Assembly (NCBI GenBank): GCA_041488235.1
Contig: JBGPOW010000129.1
Location: forward strand, 1-12,025
Direction of reading: 5' to 3'
DNA: 12,025 bases
From: DP-19 sp041488235
GTDB lineage: Bacteria; Desulfobacterota; Binatia; UTPRO1
Shown piece after piece: positions 1 through 7,670 of the stretch. Position numbers and translations under genes: made by a program. Under the pieces are notes generated by a model. The model had not been told where the DNA came from. It was given only the letters and a program-made list of their open reading frames with translations, and ran no database searches. Every line of letters starts with the position of its first letter. The first letter of the stretch is position 1.

Positions 1-233
1 GCGCCGAGATCCGACAGATCGACGATGCGTCCCGTGTCACCCGGGTGGTTGTCGATGGTCGGGAGCGTGTCGGCGGCGGGCGCCACCTGCTCCTGGACCT
101 CTTGGAACACGCCGAGGAAGCTGAACGACACGCCGTTGTCGTTCGACCCCGAGCCGCCACCCCCACCACCGCAGCCGGCGACCGCGAGACACACCGCCGC
201 CAAGCACGTTGTCACCATGAGCCGTGTTGTCAT
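1..233 (-). CDS. Putative lipoprotein of unknown function, N-terminal 77 residues (runs off the window)
   Basis: The reading frame opens with ATG at 233 and is still open at the window edge. The first 20 residues are a typical lipoprotein signal: an Arg at residue 4, a hydrophobic stretch, then a lipobox ending A-V-A-G-C with the lipidated Cys at residue 21. A run of six Gly and a Ser/Asn/Asp-rich stretch follow as a flexible tether, then a segment reading VSFSFLGVFQEVQEQ. A GGAGG ribosome binding site at 242-246, 8 nt before the ATG, favours this start over the in-frame ATG at 218. The gene lies 60 bp after aroB on the same strand with no terminator visible between them, so it may be the last gene of the operon. 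It should be exported and lipid-anchored. I do not recognise the family, and its relation to pili or to aromatic synthesis is unknown. Confidence 0.75.
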   Translation of the reverse strand, partial: MTTRLMVTTCLAAVCLAVAGCGGGGGGSGSNDNGVSFSFLGVFQEVQEQVAPAADTLPTIDNHPGDTGRIVDLSDLG

Positions 234-241
234 GCTGCCGT

Positions 242-246
242 CCTCC
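242..246 (-). promoter_or_regulatory. Ribosome binding site of the lipoprotein gene
   Basis: The minus strand reads GGAGG here, 8 nt upstream of the ATG at 233. It selects that ATG over the next in-frame ATG at 218. Confidence 0.6.
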
Positions 247-293
247 CGTTCTCCGTCCCGCCGCACCCGACAGCCGGAGGTCATGTGTGAACG

Positions 294-1364
294 CTAGAGA
301 TGCTTCACGATTTCGTCACAGGTCAGTCGTTCGAAACGCGTCTTGCCGATCGCATCGAGACACACGAAGTTGATCAACCCGCCGCGCGCCTTCTTGTCGG
401 TGCGCAGCGCGAGCGCGAGCGGCGCGCCGCGGAGATCCGCCGGCACCTCGGTCGGAAGTCCGCAGCGCTCGAGCAGCCGCCGGATGCGCTGGTAGTCGCC
501 GTCGGGGCAGAAGCCGAGCCGGCGCGAGATGCGCGCCGCCGCGACCATCCCGATCGCGACCGCCTCGCCGTGCAGATACTGCTTGTACTCGGTCAGACTC
601 TCGAGCCCGTGCGCGATCGTGTGGCCGAAGTTCAAAACGGCGCGGTACCCGCTCTCCGTCTCGTCCTCGCCGACGACGAGCGCCTTCAGCGTGCAGCACA
701 TGCGGACGATCCGCGCCACGAGATCGCGCTCGAGCCGCTGCACCGCCGGCAGCTGGTTCTCGATCAACGAGAAGAGCCCGGGATCGAGGATGATGCCGTA
801 CTTGATGACCTCGGCGAGCCCGGCGGTGAGCTCGCGACGCGGCAACGTCCGCAGCGTCTCGACGTCGGCGAGGACGAAGCGCGGCTGGGCGAAGGCGCCG
901 ATCAAGTTCTTGCCGGCGACGTGGTTGATGCCGGTCTTGCCGCCGATCGCCGAGTCGACCTGGGCGAGGAGCGTCGTCGGCACCTGCACGCAGGGAATGC
1001 CGCGAAGATATGTCGCGGCGGCAAAGGCGGCGAGGTCGCCGACGACGCCGCCGCCGAGCGCGATCACCGCGCCGTTGCGCTCGATCCCGGCGTCGATGAG
1101 CTTGTCGTAGACGAACGCGAGCCAGGCGAGGTTCTTGTGCTCCTCGCCGTCGGGGATCTGGATGGCGATCGGCTCGAACGCAGCGTCGCGCAAGGACGCG
1201 AGCGTCCGATCGAGGTAGAGATCAGCGACCGTCGAGTTCGTCACCACCGCCACTCCTGCTCCACACCTCGTCTCGGCGAGCTTTGTACCGAGCTCGCGCA
1301 GACATCCGGCGCCCACGTAGATCGGATACCGTCGCGCGCCGAGCTCTACGTTGACGACTTCCAT
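294..1364 (-). CDS. aroB: 3-dehydroquinate synthase
   Basis: AroB is cytosolic and converts DAHP to 3-dehydroquinate, step 2 of the shikimate pathway, using NAD+ and a divalent metal. At 356 aa it has the usual family length. Visible motifs are the NAD-binding GGGVVGD (104-110), the PTTLLAQVDSAIGGKTGIN block (129-147), GLAEVIKYG (182-190), NFGHTIAHGLE (245-255) and LHGEAVAIGM (264-273). E185, H248 and H265 sit at the known metal-ligand positions, and the basic RTDKKARGG (321-329) is present. The start at 1364 (MEVVNVELG) fits the family N-terminus. The frame stays open far upstream only as a shadow of aroC. The start overlaps the end of aroK by 19 nt, so translation is probably coupled. No local ribosome site is strong. 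It is the last aro gene of the set. Confidence 0.97.
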   Translation of the reverse strand: MEVVNVELGARRYPIYVGAGCLRELGTKLAETRCGAGVAVVTNSTVADLYLDRTLASLRDAAFEPIAIQIPDGEEHKNLAWLAFVYDKLIDAGIERNGAVIALGGGVVGDLAAFAAATYLRGIPCVQVPTTLLAQVDSAIGGKTGINHVAGKNLIGAFAQPRFVLADVETLRTLPRRELTAGLAEVIKYGIILDPGLFSLIENQLPAVQRLERDLVARIVRMCCTLKALVVGEDETESGYRAVLNFGHTIAHGLESLTEYKQYLHGEAVAIGMVAAARISRRLGFCPDGDYQRIRRLLERCGLPTEVPADLRGAPLALALRTDKKARGGLINFVCLDAIGKTRFERLTCDEIVKHL

Positions 1365-1885
1365 TGCCGCTCGCGCTCGAACCTCCCTATACGTTCGCGA
1401 ATTTCCTCCACCACGTCCTCCACAGCGCGCTCCGTCGTGTCCACCGTCAGATCCGCCGCGGCGTCGTAGGACGGTTTGCGTGCCGCGAGCAGCCGCTCGA
1501 TCGCCGCACGCGGGTCGCCGCCCGCGAGGAGCGGTCGCTTCGCCGCGTCGCCGACCCGGCGCAGAATCGTCTCCGGAGCGGCGCTGAGGCACACGACGAC
1601 ACCGGCTTCGCGCAGGCGCGCGACGTTCGTCGCGTCGAGGACCGCGCCGCCGCCGACGGCGATCACCGCGTCGCGGTGCGCGGCTGCGGTTGCAACCGCG
1701 TCGCGCTCGCGAGCACGAAACGCCGGCTCGCCGTCGTCCGCGAAGATCGCGGCGACGCTCTTGCCGGCCTCGCGCTCGACGAGCTGGTCGGTATCGACGA
1801 ACGCGCGCCCGAGCCGCGCCGCCAGCCGCCGTCCCACCTCGCTCTTCCCCGTCCCCATGAACCCAGTCAGCACGATCGCACCCAT
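1346..1885 (-). CDS. aroK: Shikimate kinase
   Basis: AroK phosphorylates shikimate to shikimate 3-phosphate with ATP, step 5 of the pathway, in the cytosol. The 179-aa protein has the P-loop NMP-kinase layout: Walker A GFMGTGKS (8-15), the shikimate-binding Asp in DTD (D33), R57 in the substrate-binding domain, GGG (78-80), the lid arginine in KRPLL (R117) and the adenine-binding arginine in RKPSY (R136). All key residues are present. The ATG follows the aroC stop directly (TGA then ATG, no gap), and the 3' end overlaps aroB by 19 nt. This spacing points to translational coupling through aroC-aroK-aroB. The residues after about 165 are a charged tail. I use the symbol aroK; aroL-type enzymes catalyse the same reaction. 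Confidence 0.96.
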   Translation of the reverse strand: MGAIVLTGFMGTGKSEVGRRLAARLGRAFVDTDQLVEREAGKSVAAIFADDGEPAFRARERDAVATAAAHRDAVIAVGGGAVLDATNVARLREAGVVVCLSAAPETILRRVGDAAKRPLLAGGDPRAAIERLLAARKPSYDAAADLTVDTTERAVEDVVEEIRERIGRFERERQWKSST

Positions 1886-3049
1886 TCAGTAATTCTTGAC
1901 CTGCTCGAGATAGCCTTCGTAGTTGCGCCGGATCTCGACCAGCGAGTCGCCGCCGAACTTCTCGAGAAACGCGTCGGCGACGACGAACGCGACGACCGCC
2001 TCGGCGATGACCGCTGCCGCCGGAATCGCGCACACATCGGAGCGCTCGATCGCCCCCTTCGACTCCTCCTTGCTGCGGACGTCGACGGAGTGGAGCGGCT
2101 TCATCAGCGTCGAGAGCGGCTTGAACGCGATCCTCGCGACCAGCGGCGCGCCCGAGCTCATGCCGCCCTCGGTCCCGCCGGCGTTGTTGGTGCGGCGGGT
2201 GAACCCGCGCGTCGTCTCGTCGAAGTAGATCTCGTCGTGCACCGCCGATCCGGGGCGGCGCGCGGTCTCGAAGCCGAGCCCGATCTCGACGCCTTTCGCG
2301 GCCTGCAGGCTCAAGAGCGCATGGCCCAGCCGGCCGTCGAGCTTGCGGTCCCAGTGCACGTAGCTGCCGAGTCCCGGCGGCAGGCCGGTCGCCGCGACCT
2401 CGACGACGCCACCGAGCGTGTCGCCGCGCGTCTTGCACTCGTCGATCGCGGCGATGATGCGTCGCTCCGCATCGGGATCCGCCATCCGCACTTCGGAGCG
2501 CTCGGCGGCGGCGAAGATCTCCTCGGCATCCTTGCCGGCGTGATCGGCGACGATGCCGCCGATCTCCGCGACCCAACCGCGGACCGCGATGCCGAACGGA
2601 CGGAGCAGCGCTTTCGCGACGCCGCCGACCGCAACGCGCGCGGCGGTCTCACGCGCGCTCGCGCGCTCGAGGACGTTGCGGACGTCGTCGTGCTGGTACT
2701 TGAGGACGCCGGCGAGATCGGCATGCCCAGGGCGCGGCCGCGTCACCATGATCGACGGGTCGCGATCCTCGGGACGCGACGACATCTTCTTTTCCCAGTT
2801 CCGCCAGTCGCGATTCTCGACGACGAGCGTGATCGGCGAGCCGAGGGTCTCGCCGAAGCGGACGCCGGAGCGGATCTCCGCCGTGTCCTGCTCGATCTTC
2901 ATCCGGCCGCCGCGCCCGTAGCCGAGCATCCGGCGCCGCATGTCGGCGTTGAGCGCGTCGACGTCGATCGCGAACCCGGCCGGACATCCTTCGAGGATCG
3001 CCGTCAGGCACGGACCGTGCGACTCACCGGCGGTCAGAAAGCGCAACAC
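1886..3049 (-). CDS. aroC: Chorismate synthase
   Basis: AroC makes chorismate from EPSP by 1,4-elimination of phosphate and needs reduced FMN. It is the last shikimate step and feeds aromatic amino acids, folate and quinones. The protein is 387 aa, within the family range. Signature segments are TAGESHGPC (6-14, His11), the Arg-rich RRRMLGYGRGGRM (38-50), RSGVRFGETLGSPI (60-73), RPGHADLAGVLKY (106-118, His109), ERASARETAARVAVG (128-142), NNAGGTEGGMSSG (288-300) and ERSDVCAIPAA (335-345, with the conserved Arg and Asp). The start is GTG at 3049, giving the family-typical MLRFLTAGESHG, with only a weak ribosome site (GTGAG). It follows pilQ after 87 bp. Its TGA directly abuts the aroK ATG. Confidence 0.98.
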   Translation of the reverse strand: MLRFLTAGESHGPCLTAILEGCPAGFAIDVDALNADMRRRMLGYGRGGRMKIEQDTAEIRSGVRFGETLGSPITLVVENRDWRNWEKKMSSRPEDRDPSIMVTRPRPGHADLAGVLKYQHDDVRNVLERASARETAARVAVGGVAKALLRPFGIAVRGWVAEIGGIVADHAGKDAEEIFAAAERSEVRMADPDAERRIIAAIDECKTRGDTLGGVVEVAATGLPPGLGSYVHWDRKLDGRLGHALLSLQAAKGVEIGLGFETARRPGSAVHDEIYFDETTRGFTRRTNNAGGTEGGMSSGAPLVARIAFKPLSTLMKPLHSVDVRSKEESKGAIERSDVCAIPAAAVIAEAVVAFVVADAFLEKFGGDSLVEIRRNYEGYLEQVKNY

Positions 3050-3136
3050 GGGTTCTCACTTCGCAGGCTGCACCGAGAGAGGAGGCGCGGCGAGTGCTCG
3101 CGCCGCGCGGGGTGGCCAGCGGCGACTCGTCGAATT
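3050..3136 (-). other. pilQ-aroC intergenic spacer with a GC-rich inverted repeat
   Basis: This 87-bp gap is the longest inside the minus-strand pilM-aroB run. It holds an imperfect, very GC-rich inverted repeat: arms at about 3085-3094 and 3097-3108, ten pairs with a 2-nt bulge. No T-run follows on the minus strand, so it is not a convincing intrinsic terminator. It could stabilise the pilQ 3' end or weakly attenuate transcription into aroC. No clear promoter is visible. Confidence 0.35.
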
Positions 3137-5755
3137 TCAGTGCGCTCGATTCTGCCACAGGTTCGCCGCCGACGGCAATTCCGCCAGCGCCTCCGCGCCT
3201 CCGCGTCCCACGACGGTCTTCGGCGTGATGAACACGAGCAGCTCTTGGCGCTCGTCCTTGTCGTTGTGGTTGCGGAACGCCCAACCGAGCACCGGGATGC
3301 TGCGCAGGTACGGAATCCCGCTGTCGCTGCGATTGAGGGTCTCTTGATACACGCCGCCGAGTACGAACGTCTCGCCGTCCTTGATGAGGACGTGCGACTC
3401 CGCCTGGCGGCTCACCTCGTCCGGGATGTTGTCGGGGCTGCTCGTCGGCGCGAGCGTGCTCGACTTCGCGAAGACGTCGAGAAAAATGAACCCGTCCGAC
3501 GACACTTGCGGCGTGACGGTGAGCGTGATGCCGGTATTGATCTTCTCGGTAGCGGTCTGCGCCGAGCCGGCTGCGCCGCCTGCGCCGGTCGAGATCACCG
3601 TACCCGTGCTGGGCAGCCGGACGCGCAGGATGCGCAAGCTCTCGATCGTCGCCGGCAGGTTGTTCAACGTGACGACGCGCGGCCGCGAGATGATCTTCAC
3701 CTTGCCGTCGTTCTCGAGCGCCGTGAGGCGCGCGTCGAGAGACATCGACCCGTCGATCGAGCCGAGCAGAATGTCGAAGGCGGAGCCCGCTCCCGGCCCG
3801 ACGCTCGCCGCCGGGAAGTCGGCAATGAATGGCAACGTGGCGCTCGCGGGCGAGTTCTTGCCGCCGGCGAGCACGCCGCCGGAGTTGATCGTGCCGGGGA
3901 AGTTGAGGCCGGTCGAGTTGCCGGTGCCCGGACCCGCCTTGTTGGCGACGCCCCATTGGATGCCGAGGTCGCGGAGAAAGCTCTTCTGCGCCTCGACGAT
4001 GTTCGACTCGATGAGGATCTGCGGCGTCTGCGTGTCGAACTGCCGGACGAGCTCCGCGGCTGCCGCGACGCCGCGCGCGATGTCGCGCACGACGACCATG
4101 TTGGTGCGCTCGTCCCAGGTCGTGGTGCCGCGCTCGGTGAGCACCTCCTGCACCTTCTTCACCAGCTTCTCGTCGGCCTTCGCGTAGTTGACCTTGATGT
4201 ACTTCACCTCGAGCGGCTCGACCTGCTTCTGCGCCTCTTCCGCGGCGCGAAGCGCGTCGCGCTCCTTCTTCAACTGGTCGACCGTCGAGACGCGAATGAT
4301 GTTGCCCTCACGCACGCTGTCGAGATTCTTCGCCCGCAGAATCGCGTCGAACGCCTGATCCCACGGCACGTCGACGAGGCGCATGGTGAGTTTCCCTTGC
4401 ACCTCCTCGGTGGTGATGATGTTGAACCCGCTCACGTCGGCGAGGATGCGGAGCACGTTCTGGATGTCCGCGTCCTTGAAGTCGAGGGAGATCCGCTGGC
4501 CGGTGTATTGCCGCGCGCCGGGAGCCGAGGCCCCGAGCTGCTCGACGGTCCCACCTTCGATGGTACGCGTCTTCGTGGTGGGCTTCCGCGACTCCGGCTT
4601 CGCCTGTGCGGCGAGCGCGTACGTCGCCGGGCGTTCGAGCGGCGGATCGTGCAGCACGAGATCGTCTTTCGCAGGCGCGCGATCGTCGAGGTCGCCCATG
4701 GAGTCGGCCGACGGCGAGTCGAAGTCGTCGCTGGCGTGCGCCGACGCCCGCGGACTGAGGTCGGTCGTCGCCGTCATCACGCGCGGCGCATCGGCGGCTG
4801 CAACGGCGACGGCGGGCGGCGGCTCGGCCGCCGCAACGGGAATGGCGTCAGCCGTCTGCGTACCGGGCGCGGTCGCGAGTTCGAGAGCCGGCGGCGCGTC
4901 TGCCGCAGGGTCGAGAGGTGCCGTAGCGGCGCTCGCGGTGACGTCGTCGGACGGCGGCACGCTCGGCGCGCTCTCGATCGCGGCGGCCGTCGCCGCGGTG
5001 TCGCCCGGCGCAGCGGCGATGGTGTCGTCTGCTGACGCGGTCAGGGTGACCGGCTCGAGGAGAGCATCGGCGGGCTCCGACGCGAGCGTCTCGGGCTCCG
5101 CGGGAGGGTCGTCCGACTCGGCGACGAGCGATGCGGGCGCGAGACCTGGCGCACGATAGACCAGCTGATCCTTGCTGCCGGCAGGCGTCGTGCCGAGCAG
5201 CGCGACGACGACGCGGCCGTCGCGCTCAGTCGCGACGTCGGGCGCTGCGCCTTTCACGTCGACGACGATCCGCAGCCGCGAGTCGGTCGCCGCGAGGCGA
5301 ACGCGGGCGACGACGGGATCTGCGACGGCGTGCGTGCGCGGCGCGGTCGTGACCAGCGGACCCTCGAGGTCGAGCACGACGCGATTCGGATCGTGGAGGA
5401 CGAAGCTGCGCACGCGCTCCGGCGGCCGCGAGAGCACGACGATGATCGCCTGACGGCCGCCACGATTTGCGAGCTGAATCTCGTGGACGCGGAGCTTGGG
5501 CTCGAGCGCGTCGTGCGCGTGCTCGAGGGCGGGCGGCTGCGCCGCCGCCGCAGGCGCGTCGTTGCCGCCCGGCTGCTCGGTCGGAAAATCGCTCAGGAAG
5601 CCGCGCGAGGCGACCGTGGACGATGCTGCGTCGGCTTCAGGCGAAGCAGGGGTGACTTGGTGCTCGAGAACCTTGGTGCATCCGAGGAAGCCGAGGAGCA
5701 GGATACCCAGCAACCCCACCGCCCCCCAGCCCGCATCCCGCTCCGTCTTTCTCAT
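3137..5755 (-). CDS. pilQ: Type IV pilus secretin PilQ
   Basis: PilQ is the outer-membrane multimeric channel through which the pilus exits. The 872-aa protein shows an N-terminal signal (hydrophobic 11-24), one AMIN domain (about 86-188, presumed peptidoglycan binding), a long Ala/Pro/Asp-rich low-complexity linker (about 190-415), an STN/N0 domain (about 420-490, ISLDFKDADIQNVLRILADV), an N1-type KH domain (about 513-575) and the secretin core (about 580-850). The core has the motifs VKIISRPRVVTLNN, TGITLTVTPQV, VLIKDGETFVLGGVY, GIPYLRSIPVLGWAF and ELLVFITPKTV. The signal ends LGFLGC (Cys26), a loose lipobox, so the protein may be lipidated; many PilQs carry an ordinary signal peptide instead. 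An AGGAGG site lies 10 nt before the ATG, and the start overlaps the pilP stop (ATGA). It interacts with PilP, encoded upstream. Confidence 0.96.
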   Translation of the reverse strand: MRKTERDAGWGAVGLLGILLLGFLGCTKVLEHQVTPASPEADAASSTVASRGFLSDFPTEQPGGNDAPAAAAQPPALEHAHDALEPKLRVHEIQLANRGGRQAIIVVLSRPPERVRSFVLHDPNRVVLDLEGPLVTTAPRTHAVADPVVARVRLAATDSRLRIVVDVKGAAPDVATERDGRVVVALLGTTPAGSKDQLVYRAPGLAPASLVAESDDPPAEPETLASEPADALLEPVTLTASADDTIAAAPGDTAATAAAIESAPSVPPSDDVTASAATAPLDPAADAPPALELATAPGTQTADAIPVAAAEPPPAVAVAAADAPRVMTATTDLSPRASAHASDDFDSPSADSMGDLDDRAPAKDDLVLHDPPLERPATYALAAQAKPESRKPTTKTRTIEGGTVEQLGASAPGARQYTGQRISLDFKDADIQNVLRILADVSGFNIITTEEVQGKLTMRLVDVPWDQAFDAILRAKNLDSVREGNIIRVSTVDQLKKERDALRAAEEAQKQVEPLEVKYIKVNYAKADEKLVKKVQEVLTERGTTTWDERTNMVVVRDIARGVAAAAELVRQFDTQTPQILIESNIVEAQKSFLRDLGIQWGVANKAGPGTGNSTGLNFPGTINSGGVLAGGKNSPASATLPFIADFPAASVGPGAGSAFDILLGSIDGSMSLDARLTALENDGKVKIISRPRVVTLNNLPATIESLRILRVRLPSTGTVISTGAGGAAGSAQTATEKINTGITLTVTPQVSSDGFIFLDVFAKSSTLAPTSSPDNIPDEVSRQAESHVLIKDGETFVLGGVYQETLNRSDSGIPYLRSIPVLGWAFRNHNDKDERQELLVFITPKTVVGRGGAEALAELPSAANLWQNRAH

Positions 5756-6429
5756 GGCGAACGATCCTCCTGCGGAAGCTCCATCACCACTTCCGTCGCC
5801 TGCTTCTCGCCGTAGAAATTTGTCGTCGTCTCCTGAATGAGCAGGCGATGCTGCTCGATGCTGCGCACGACGCCGCCGCTCAACCCGATGGGCGTTCCGG
5901 TCGTGACGATGTAGCCTAGTCCGGCGGAATCTTCCACCATCGCGCGTACGTTGCCAGCGTCCTTCACGATGCCGACGAGCTTCAGCTGTCCGATCTCGTA
6001 GCCTTCGAGCGGCGTGCGCGCCACGGCCTTCTCGGCGGCGGACGTGAGGTTCGGCGGCCGGAACGGATCGCGATGCAGGCTCGGATCGTACTTGCCGTCT
6101 CCGGCTTTCGCCGCGGGCTGCGTGTCCGGCGCCGTGCTTGCCGTCGCTGCGGTCTTACTCGACTCCGCCGGCACTGACGCCGTGGCCGCACTCGCGTTCG
6201 TGCCGCTCGCGGCGGACGGACCGTCGCTCGCCGGCGCGAAGATTCGCGCCGCTTGGGCGTCGCTCTCGTGAGCGCGGCGCGATTCGGCCGTCGCCGCCGC
6301 CTGCGCCTTTTCGATCGCCACCACGGGACCGCTCGATGCCGCGGCCGCCGTCGCGACTCCAGGCGCATGCTGCACCACCAACCCGAGCAATAGCCCGAAC
6401 GCCGCGCTCACTGAATCCGCGTTGCCCAT
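5752..6429 (-). CDS. pilP: Type IV pilus assembly connector PilP (no lipobox)
   Basis: PilP links the inner-membrane PilN/PilO pair to the secretin PilQ across the periplasm. The C-terminal half of this 225-aa protein is a clear PilP domain: DPSLHRDPFRPP (115-126), LEGYEIGQLKLVGIV (141-155), RAMVEDSAGLGYIVTTGTPIG (162-182), then SIEQHRLLIQE and FYGE. Residues 1-30 form a hydrophobic, signal-like start; 31-112 is an Ala/Ser-rich disordered linker. Neisseria and Pseudomonas PilP are lipoproteins, but this protein has no cysteine at all. The in-frame TAG of pilO lies 3 bp upstream, so no longer N-terminus is possible. An AAGAGG site inside the pilO end serves the ATG. The stop overlaps the pilQ start (ATGA). 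It may be anchored by an uncleaved helix or be freely periplasmic. Confidence 0.9.
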   Translation of the reverse strand: MGNADSVSAAFGLLLGLVVQHAPGVATAAAASSGPVVAIEKAQAAATAESRRAHESDAQAARIFAPASDGPSAASGTNASAATASVPAESSKTAATASTAPDTQPAAKAGDGKYDPSLHRDPFRPPNLTSAAEKAVARTPLEGYEIGQLKLVGIVKDAGNVRAMVEDSAGLGYIVTTGTPIGLSGGVVRSIEQHRLLIQETTTNFYGEKQATEVVMELPQEDRSP

Positions 6430-6432
6430 GAC

Positions 6433-7059
6433 CTACCTCTTCGCGCCGTCGGGTTGCTCGGCCTTTTGCTTCGCAATCCGCTGGCGCTCGGTCTCGTCGA
6501 GGAAACGGAAGGTGACGGCCGAGCACGACGTGCTGACGACCATCGCGCCGCTCTCGTCCTTCGGATCCTTCATCGAGATGTCGCTGACGTTGACGATGCG
6601 GTCGAGCTGCCCGACACGATCGAAGAACGTCGCCACTTGGTGATAGTTGCCGCGTACCAGGACGTCGACGGGCACCTCGGCGTAGAAATCCTGGTAGCGC
6701 TCCGCCTTTTGGCGGAAGAGGAGGATTTCGAGGCCGGACTCGCGGCCCACGGACGAGATCATGCTCAAGAGATCCGGGATTTCTTTTTTGTCGGGCAGCT
6801 GCACCTCGGCGCGATGCAGCTCGCTCTGGAGATCACGGATCGCGGTGCGCTCCTGGTCGAGATTGGCGACGAGTCGTTCTTTCGCGCTGCGCTGATCGCG
6901 TAACGTGTGGATCTTCTCCTCCAACGTCGCCATCTCGGCGCGCCGGCCGGAGTACACGAAAGACCAGTATCCGGCCGCGACGAGCAGGACGAGCATCGCG
7001 CAAAGCATCGTGCGCTGCCGCGACTCGAGCTCGAAGAAGCGTTCGATGAGGTCGCTCAT
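6433..7059 (-). CDS. pilO: Type IV pilus inner-membrane assembly protein PilO
   Basis: PilO pairs with PilN in the inner membrane and helps connect the pilus motor platform to PilP and PilQ. The 208-aa protein has the family layout: a short cytoplasmic N-terminus, one transmembrane helix (about 18-36), a coiled coil (about 38-85) and a periplasmic ferredoxin-like domain (about 92-190). That domain contains LPDKKEIPDLLSMIS (88-102), EILLFRQK, FYAEVPVDVLVRGNYHQVATFFDRVG (125-150) and IVNVSDISM. The start at 7059 is set by a 4-nt ATGA overlap with pilN and an AAGGGGA ribosome site. The open frame upstream of it is a shadow of pilN. pilP follows after 3 bp. Confidence 0.92.
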   Translation of the reverse strand: MSDLIERFFELESRQRTMLCAMLVLLVAAGYWSFVYSGRRAEMATLEEKIHTLRDQRSAKERLVANLDQERTAIRDLQSELHRAEVQLPDKKEIPDLLSMISSVGRESGLEILLFRQKAERYQDFYAEVPVDVLVRGNYHQVATFFDRVGQLDRIVNVSDISMKDPKDESGAMVVSTSCSAVTFRFLDETERQRIAKQKAEQPDGAKR

Positions 7060-7670
7060 GCGCGGTTCCCCTTCGCCGCCGGCGCGCCACCCTTCGGCGG
7101 CGCCGGCGCTCCCGGCGCGATCGGCTGCCCGGTGTAGTTGAGCCGCGCCTTGACGACGAACTTCTTCAGCTGCGTCGCCTTCTGCGCCGTTTGCGTAGTT
7201 TCGACGAGATCGACGTCGACGAAATACTTCGACGTACCGAGATTGCGCATGAACGTCGCGATCGTCTGGTTGTCGAAGGCGAGACCGGTGATCGTCGCCG
7301 CGCCGTTGTCCTCGGTGAAGTCGAGCAGCCACACCTGATCGGGCGCGGCGTCGCTCAGGTCCGCGAGGACGTTCGCCGGACCGACGCGGCGTTGCTGCAG
7401 CTCGTTGATCGTCTTCAGCTTCGCGTCGAGCTCACCTTTTTTCTTTTGCAGCTCGGTGAGCTCGGCGGTCTGGACATCGAGTGCCTTCACTCGCGCCTGG
7501 AGCTCGGCGTACTCGGCACGCACCGGCCCGATCGCCATGCGGCTCCAGACCTCGACCGCCAAGAGCACGGTCGCCGCGAGCGCGCCGCCGAGCACGATCA
7601 GGCGGCCCTCGGCGCGGCGCCCGACCTCGCGCTCCGAGTCGCGAACGGAAAGTAGGTTGATCCGGATCAT
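7056..7670 (-). CDS. pilN: Type IV pilus assembly protein PilN
   Basis: PilN is a bitopic inner-membrane protein. Its cytoplasmic N-terminus binds PilM, and its periplasmic domain pairs with PilO. The 204-aa protein begins MIRINLLSVRD, close to the usual INLLP motif but with Ser in place of Pro. One transmembrane helix (about 24-42), a coiled coil (about 51-95, rich in Glu/Lys/Leu) and a periplasmic ferredoxin-like domain (about 97-180: VWLLDFTEDNGAATITGLAFDN, FMRNLGTSKYFVDVDLVET) follow. The C-terminal 25 residues are a Pro/Gly/Ala-rich tail. The start at 7670 is fixed by the ATGA overlap with pilM and a GGGAG site; the frame open upstream is a shadow of pilM. The stop overlaps the pilO ATG. 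Confidence 0.93.
   Translation of the reverse strand: MIRINLLSVRDSEREVGRRAEGRLIVLGGALAATVLLAVEVWSRMAIGPVRAEYAELQARVKALDVQTAELTELQKKKGELDAKLKTINELQQRRVGPANVLADLSDAAPDQVWLLDFTEDNGAATITGLAFDNQTIATFMRNLGTSKYFVDVDLVETTQTAQKATQLKKFVVKARLNYTGQPIAPGAPAPPKGGAPAAKGNRA

Noticed and set aside
1365..2576. Upstream extension of the aroB frame, making a 760-residue protein
   Set aside because: The extension is an Arg-rich shadow of aroK and aroC. The aroB family start MEVVNVELG at 1364 fits the usual length.
1364..5035. A 1223-codon open frame on the plus strand, antisense to aroK, aroC and pilQ
   Set aside because: It is Arg/Asp-rich without any domain and runs opposite genes with clear catalytic motifs. 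Long antisense open frames are expected where third codon positions are almost all G or C.
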